A stretch of 64,000 bases of DNA from JAVDCA01 sp963819385 (GTDB lineage: Bacteria; Pseudomonadota; Alphaproteobacteria; Rhizobiales; Xanthobacteraceae). Positions within the stretch are counted from its first letter, which is position 1. Every line of letters begins with the position of its first letter. The stretch is taken from contig CAWFVV010000006.1 in the NCBI GenBank assembly GCA_963819385.1, positions 2,790,001 through 2,854,000 of the forward strand. The letters run 5' to 3'. Below the pieces are notes generated by a model, which did no database searches, was not told the origin of the DNA, and saw only the letters and a program-made list of their open reading frames with translations. A program made the position numbers and the translations under genes. Positions 61,781-64,000 of the stretch are shown piece after piece.

Positions 61781-63172
61781 ATGCACATCGATACGCGCCT
61801 CATCCATGCGGTCACACCCATGAACGAAACTGACTTCATCGGCGCCAGGCTCGGCGCTTTCGTCGCGGACGCCGACGGCGCGGCGTTGCCGCCGCATGTG
61901 CTGCACGAGGGCAAGCGTTCCTTGGTGAATTTCTTCGGATGCGCGATCGGGGCCGGCCGCGCGGCGGCGTGCGACACGTTGGTGCGCGTGCTGCGCACCT
62001 TCGGCGCTGGCGACCAGAGCACGCTGCTCGGCCGGCCGGACCGGCTTGGGCCGCCCGAGGCCGCATTCGTCAATGCGATCAGCTCCAATCTGCTCGACTA
62101 CGACGACACGCACCTGCCGACCGTCATCCATCCGACAGCGCCGGTCGCCGCGCCGCTGCTGGCCGTGGCGGAGGCGCGCGGCCTCGGCGGGCGCGCGGTC
62201 CTGGAAGCCTTCGTCCTCGGCGCGGAGGTCGAATGCCGCATCGGCAGTGCGGTCTCGCCGGGACACTACGCGCGCGGGTGGCACATCACGGCGACCTGCG
62301 GCGTTTTTGGTGCGGCCGCCGCGGTGTCGCGCCTGCTGCGGCTTTCGCCGGCCCAGACCTGGCATGCGCTGGGAATCGCCGCGAGCCAGTCGGCTGGCGT
62401 GGTCGAGAACCTTGCGACCGCCGCAAAGAATGTCGGCATCGGCAGCGCGGCGCGCAACGGCATCCTCGCGGCGCTGCTCGCCGAGGCCGGGTACGAGGCG
62501 GCGCCGGCCGCGCTGGAAGGGCGGCTCGGCTGGGCGCAGGCATCCGGCGGCGGCGACGGCTGGGCCGAGGCCATGGCTGGCTTGGGCACGCATTGGGAGC
62601 TGCTCGCCAACACCTACAAGCCTTATCCGTGCGGCATCGTGATGCACGCCGTCATCGATGCGTGCCTCGCCCTGCGGCAACAGCATGGCGTCGTGGCGGA
62701 CCAGGTCGTCGCCGTGACCGTGCAGGGCAACGCGCTGCTGCTCGCCCGCGGCGACCGCGTCGTGAACAACGAGCGTGACGCCAGGATCAGCATCCAGCAT
62801 TGCGCCGCGGTGGCGCTGCTCTACGGCCGCGCCGGTATCCGCGAATTCACGCAAGCCGCGGCGCTCGATCCCGATGTTGCGCAAGTGCGACGGAAGGTGA
62901 CCGCCGCGCTCGCCGCCGAGATGCCGGTCGGCGCCGCGGCCGTGGTACTCGACCTCGCCGACGGGCGACGTCTCACGCACACGGTGCTGGCGGCGCGCGG
63001 CAGCCGGGAAAGTCCCCTCGCTGATCACGATCTCACCGAGAAGACAGCCGCCTTGATGCGCGAGGCCGACCTCGCCGCCAACGCCGGGCCGCTGATCGAA
63101 CGGCTATGGGCGCTGGAGCGCGAGACCGACCTACGCGGGCTCATGAGCTTGACGCGATCGAGCCCGCCGTAG
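61781..63172 (+). CDS. MmgE/PrpD family protein, copy 2
   Basis: 463-aa second member of the MmgE/PrpD family, only distantly like copy 1. The helical domain shows NLLDYDDTHLPTVIHPTAPV, HITATCGVFGAAAAVSRLLR and ENLATAAKNVGIGSAARNGI; the lid domain has TYKPYPCGIVMHAVIDACLA. ATG 61781 follows GGAAATTCC; ATG 61820 is a shorter option. It is 83 bp after the Bug gene and may share its transcript or have a weak promoter of its own. Confidence 0.88.
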   Translation: MHIDTRLIHAVTPMNETDFIGARLGAFVADADGAALPPHVLHEGKRSLVNFFGCAIGAGRAAACDTLVRVLRTFGAGDQSTLLGRPDRLGPPEAAFVNAISSNLLDYDDTHLPTVIHPTAPVAAPLLAVAEARGLGGRAVLEAFVLGAEVECRIGSAVSPGHYARGWHITATCGVFGAAAAVSRLLRLSPAQTWHALGIAASQSAGVVENLATAAKNVGIGSAARNGILAALLAEAGYEAAPAALEGRLGWAQASGGGDGWAEAMAGLGTHWELLANTYKPYPCGIVMHAVIDACLALRQQHGVVADQVVAVTVQGNALLLARGDRVVNNERDARISIQHCAAVALLYGRAGIREFTQAAALDPDVAQVRRKVTAALAAEMPVGAAAVVLDLADGRRLTHTVLAARGSRESPLADHDLTEKTAALMREADLAANAGPLIERLWALERETDLRGLMSLTRSSPP

Positions 63173-63260
63173 GCGTCCGCACAAGCCGGACCCGCGAGCG
63201 CGGCCTGCGCGCGGCGGCGCAAATGCGCATGGATCGGCACACCGCCTGCCTGCCCAGCGA

Positions 63261-63938
63261 CTATCTCGTCTCCACCAATGAAGACAGATCGTGCTCAATC
63301 AGCTCGCCGATCTCGCCGAGCTCGACATCCGCGCGCGGATACTTCGCGACCTCGGCGAGATCGAGCGCGTAGTGGCCCTGGCGGGGGAACACGGTGGTGA
63401 CGGTGTCGCCCCAGGCGGTTTTGACGGCGGACAGGATGCGCAGCTTGTCGTCGATCAGCACATAGTGATCGGCCGGGTAGAGACGCCGGACGTCGTCGAG
63501 CTCCTCCTCCTTGTGGACATAGATCAGCACGTGGCCGTCGAATGCACGCCAGAGACCGGACTGCTCGACCTTGCGCGGCTGGAAGACGGCGTCGCCGTCG
63601 GAGAGGATGACCGCCCTGCCCCATGGCTGCACGTGCCGCACGGCGTCGAGCGCCCGTGGATAGAGGCGATCGGCGAACGGGTAGTCGACCAGCCAGTTCG
63701 ACATCTGCAGCAACTCGGGGCGATGCAGATTCTCGAGCCGATAGCGTTCGAGCGCGCCGAGATAGTCGGCGTAGCCGAGCTCGCTGCGCAGATCCTCGAA
63801 GATCTTCCAGTAGCGGTCGCGCGTCGCTTGCCCGTAGGTCCTTTGCAGATGGTCGCTCAGGTCGGCCTGCACGCGATCGTTGTCGAGGAGCGTGTTGTCG
63901 ACGTCGAAGAGGAAGACGGTGGCGGGGGGATTGGTCAT
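63261..63938 (-). CDS. HAD family hydrolase
   Basis: 225-aa haloacid dehalogenase-fold phosphatase. Motif I is FLFDVDNTLLDND (nucleophile and acid Asp near residues 12-14), motif II AVILSDGD, and motif III/IV is YVLIDDKLRILSAVK. The cap is a short helical insertion (about 25-90), as in type I cap enzymes. Substrate unknown. It converges on the MmgE/PrpD gene. Only 62 bp of the window lie upstream. Confidence 0.9.
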   Translation of the reverse strand: MTNPPATVFLFDVDNTLLDNDRVQADLSDHLQRTYGQATRDRYWKIFEDLRSELGYADYLGALERYRLENLHRPELLQMSNWLVDYPFADRLYPRALDAVRHVQPWGRAVILSDGDAVFQPRKVEQSGLWRAFDGHVLIYVHKEEELDDVRRLYPADHYVLIDDKLRILSAVKTAWGDTVTTVFPRQGHYALDLAEVAKYPRADVELGEIGELIEHDLSSLVETR

Positions 63939-64000
63939 CGGGCTGCGGTCTTACATCCAATGTTGTTATGTCAACGCACTGCGCGTGCACTCCCTCCCCC

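Noticed and set aside
56010..63172. Reading the MmgE/PrpD genes as a methylcitrate cycle (prp) operon
   Set aside because: No methylcitrate synthase or methylisocitrate lyase is present and the regulator is of the FCD GntR type, so propionate breakdown is not supported.

Overview
This is a high-GC stretch of an alphaproteobacterial chromosome, most likely Hyphomicrobiales (Rhizobiales), near Bradyrhizobium and Xanthobacteraceae. The grounds are a small SRP RNA directly upstream of dnaX-ybaB-recR, a Caulobacter/Rhizobium-type cpa/tad pilus locus, a dapD/dapE and def-fmt-truA core, and several orphan Bug/TctC-type periplasmic binding proteins.

Layout. 1-7.2 kb: a frameshifted flavin monooxygenase, a Bug protein, an ArgE-like deacylase, a broken phospholipase C-type phosphoesterase, a YaiI nuclease-like protein and a frameshifted ABC-F ATPase whose 5' end is also present as a 75-bp relic. 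7.3-11.4 kb: a secreted esterase, a DUF1772 protein, pheA, kdsB and a membrane-anchored cytochrome c. 11.5-21 kb: a Yej-type peptide ABC importer (two tandem binding proteins, two permeases, one double ATPase), then a Nudix hydrolase and a hydroxyacid dehydrogenase. 21-23.6 kb: a small exported protein (frameshifted), an NlpC/P60 peptidase and an M17 aminopeptidase. 23.9-36.5 kb: an essentially complete tad/cpa locus. On the minus strand are two Flp pilins and cpaA-B-C-D-E-F-tadB-tadC. On the plus strand are tadD at one end and a CpaC-N-domain protein plus two TadE-like pseudopilins at the other. 36.5-52 kb: housekeeping genes (Lrp, PfkB, NudC, HIT, ffs, dnaX, ybaB, recR, ampG, rmuC, def, fmt, truA, dapE, dapD), a small self-regulated membrane-protein operon (47.6-49.0 kb) and an orphan higA.

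52-63.2 kb is the accessory region and the most interesting part. It holds two divergent Bug proteins, then an HI0933-type flavoprotein bracketed by two diverged copies of the tail of the adjacent Bug gene. Next comes a tightly packed run: UGSC-family protein, 356-aa partner, MmgE/PrpD, FCD-type GntR regulator, alpha/beta hydrolase with Lys in the nucleophile elbow, Bug binding protein, second MmgE/PrpD. A perfect 14-bp palindrome with a GTATAC core sits 43 bp upstream of its first gene. I read this as an uncharacterised uptake-and-catabolism operon for a small organic acid, controlled by its own GntR protein.

Five otherwise intact-looking genes carry single frameshifts (about 265, 4490, 6010, 21095 and 35540), one of them with an extra nonsense codon. 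Sequence error and real decay cannot be told apart here. No tRNA, rRNA other than the SRP RNA, insertion sequence, prophage or CRISPR array was seen.
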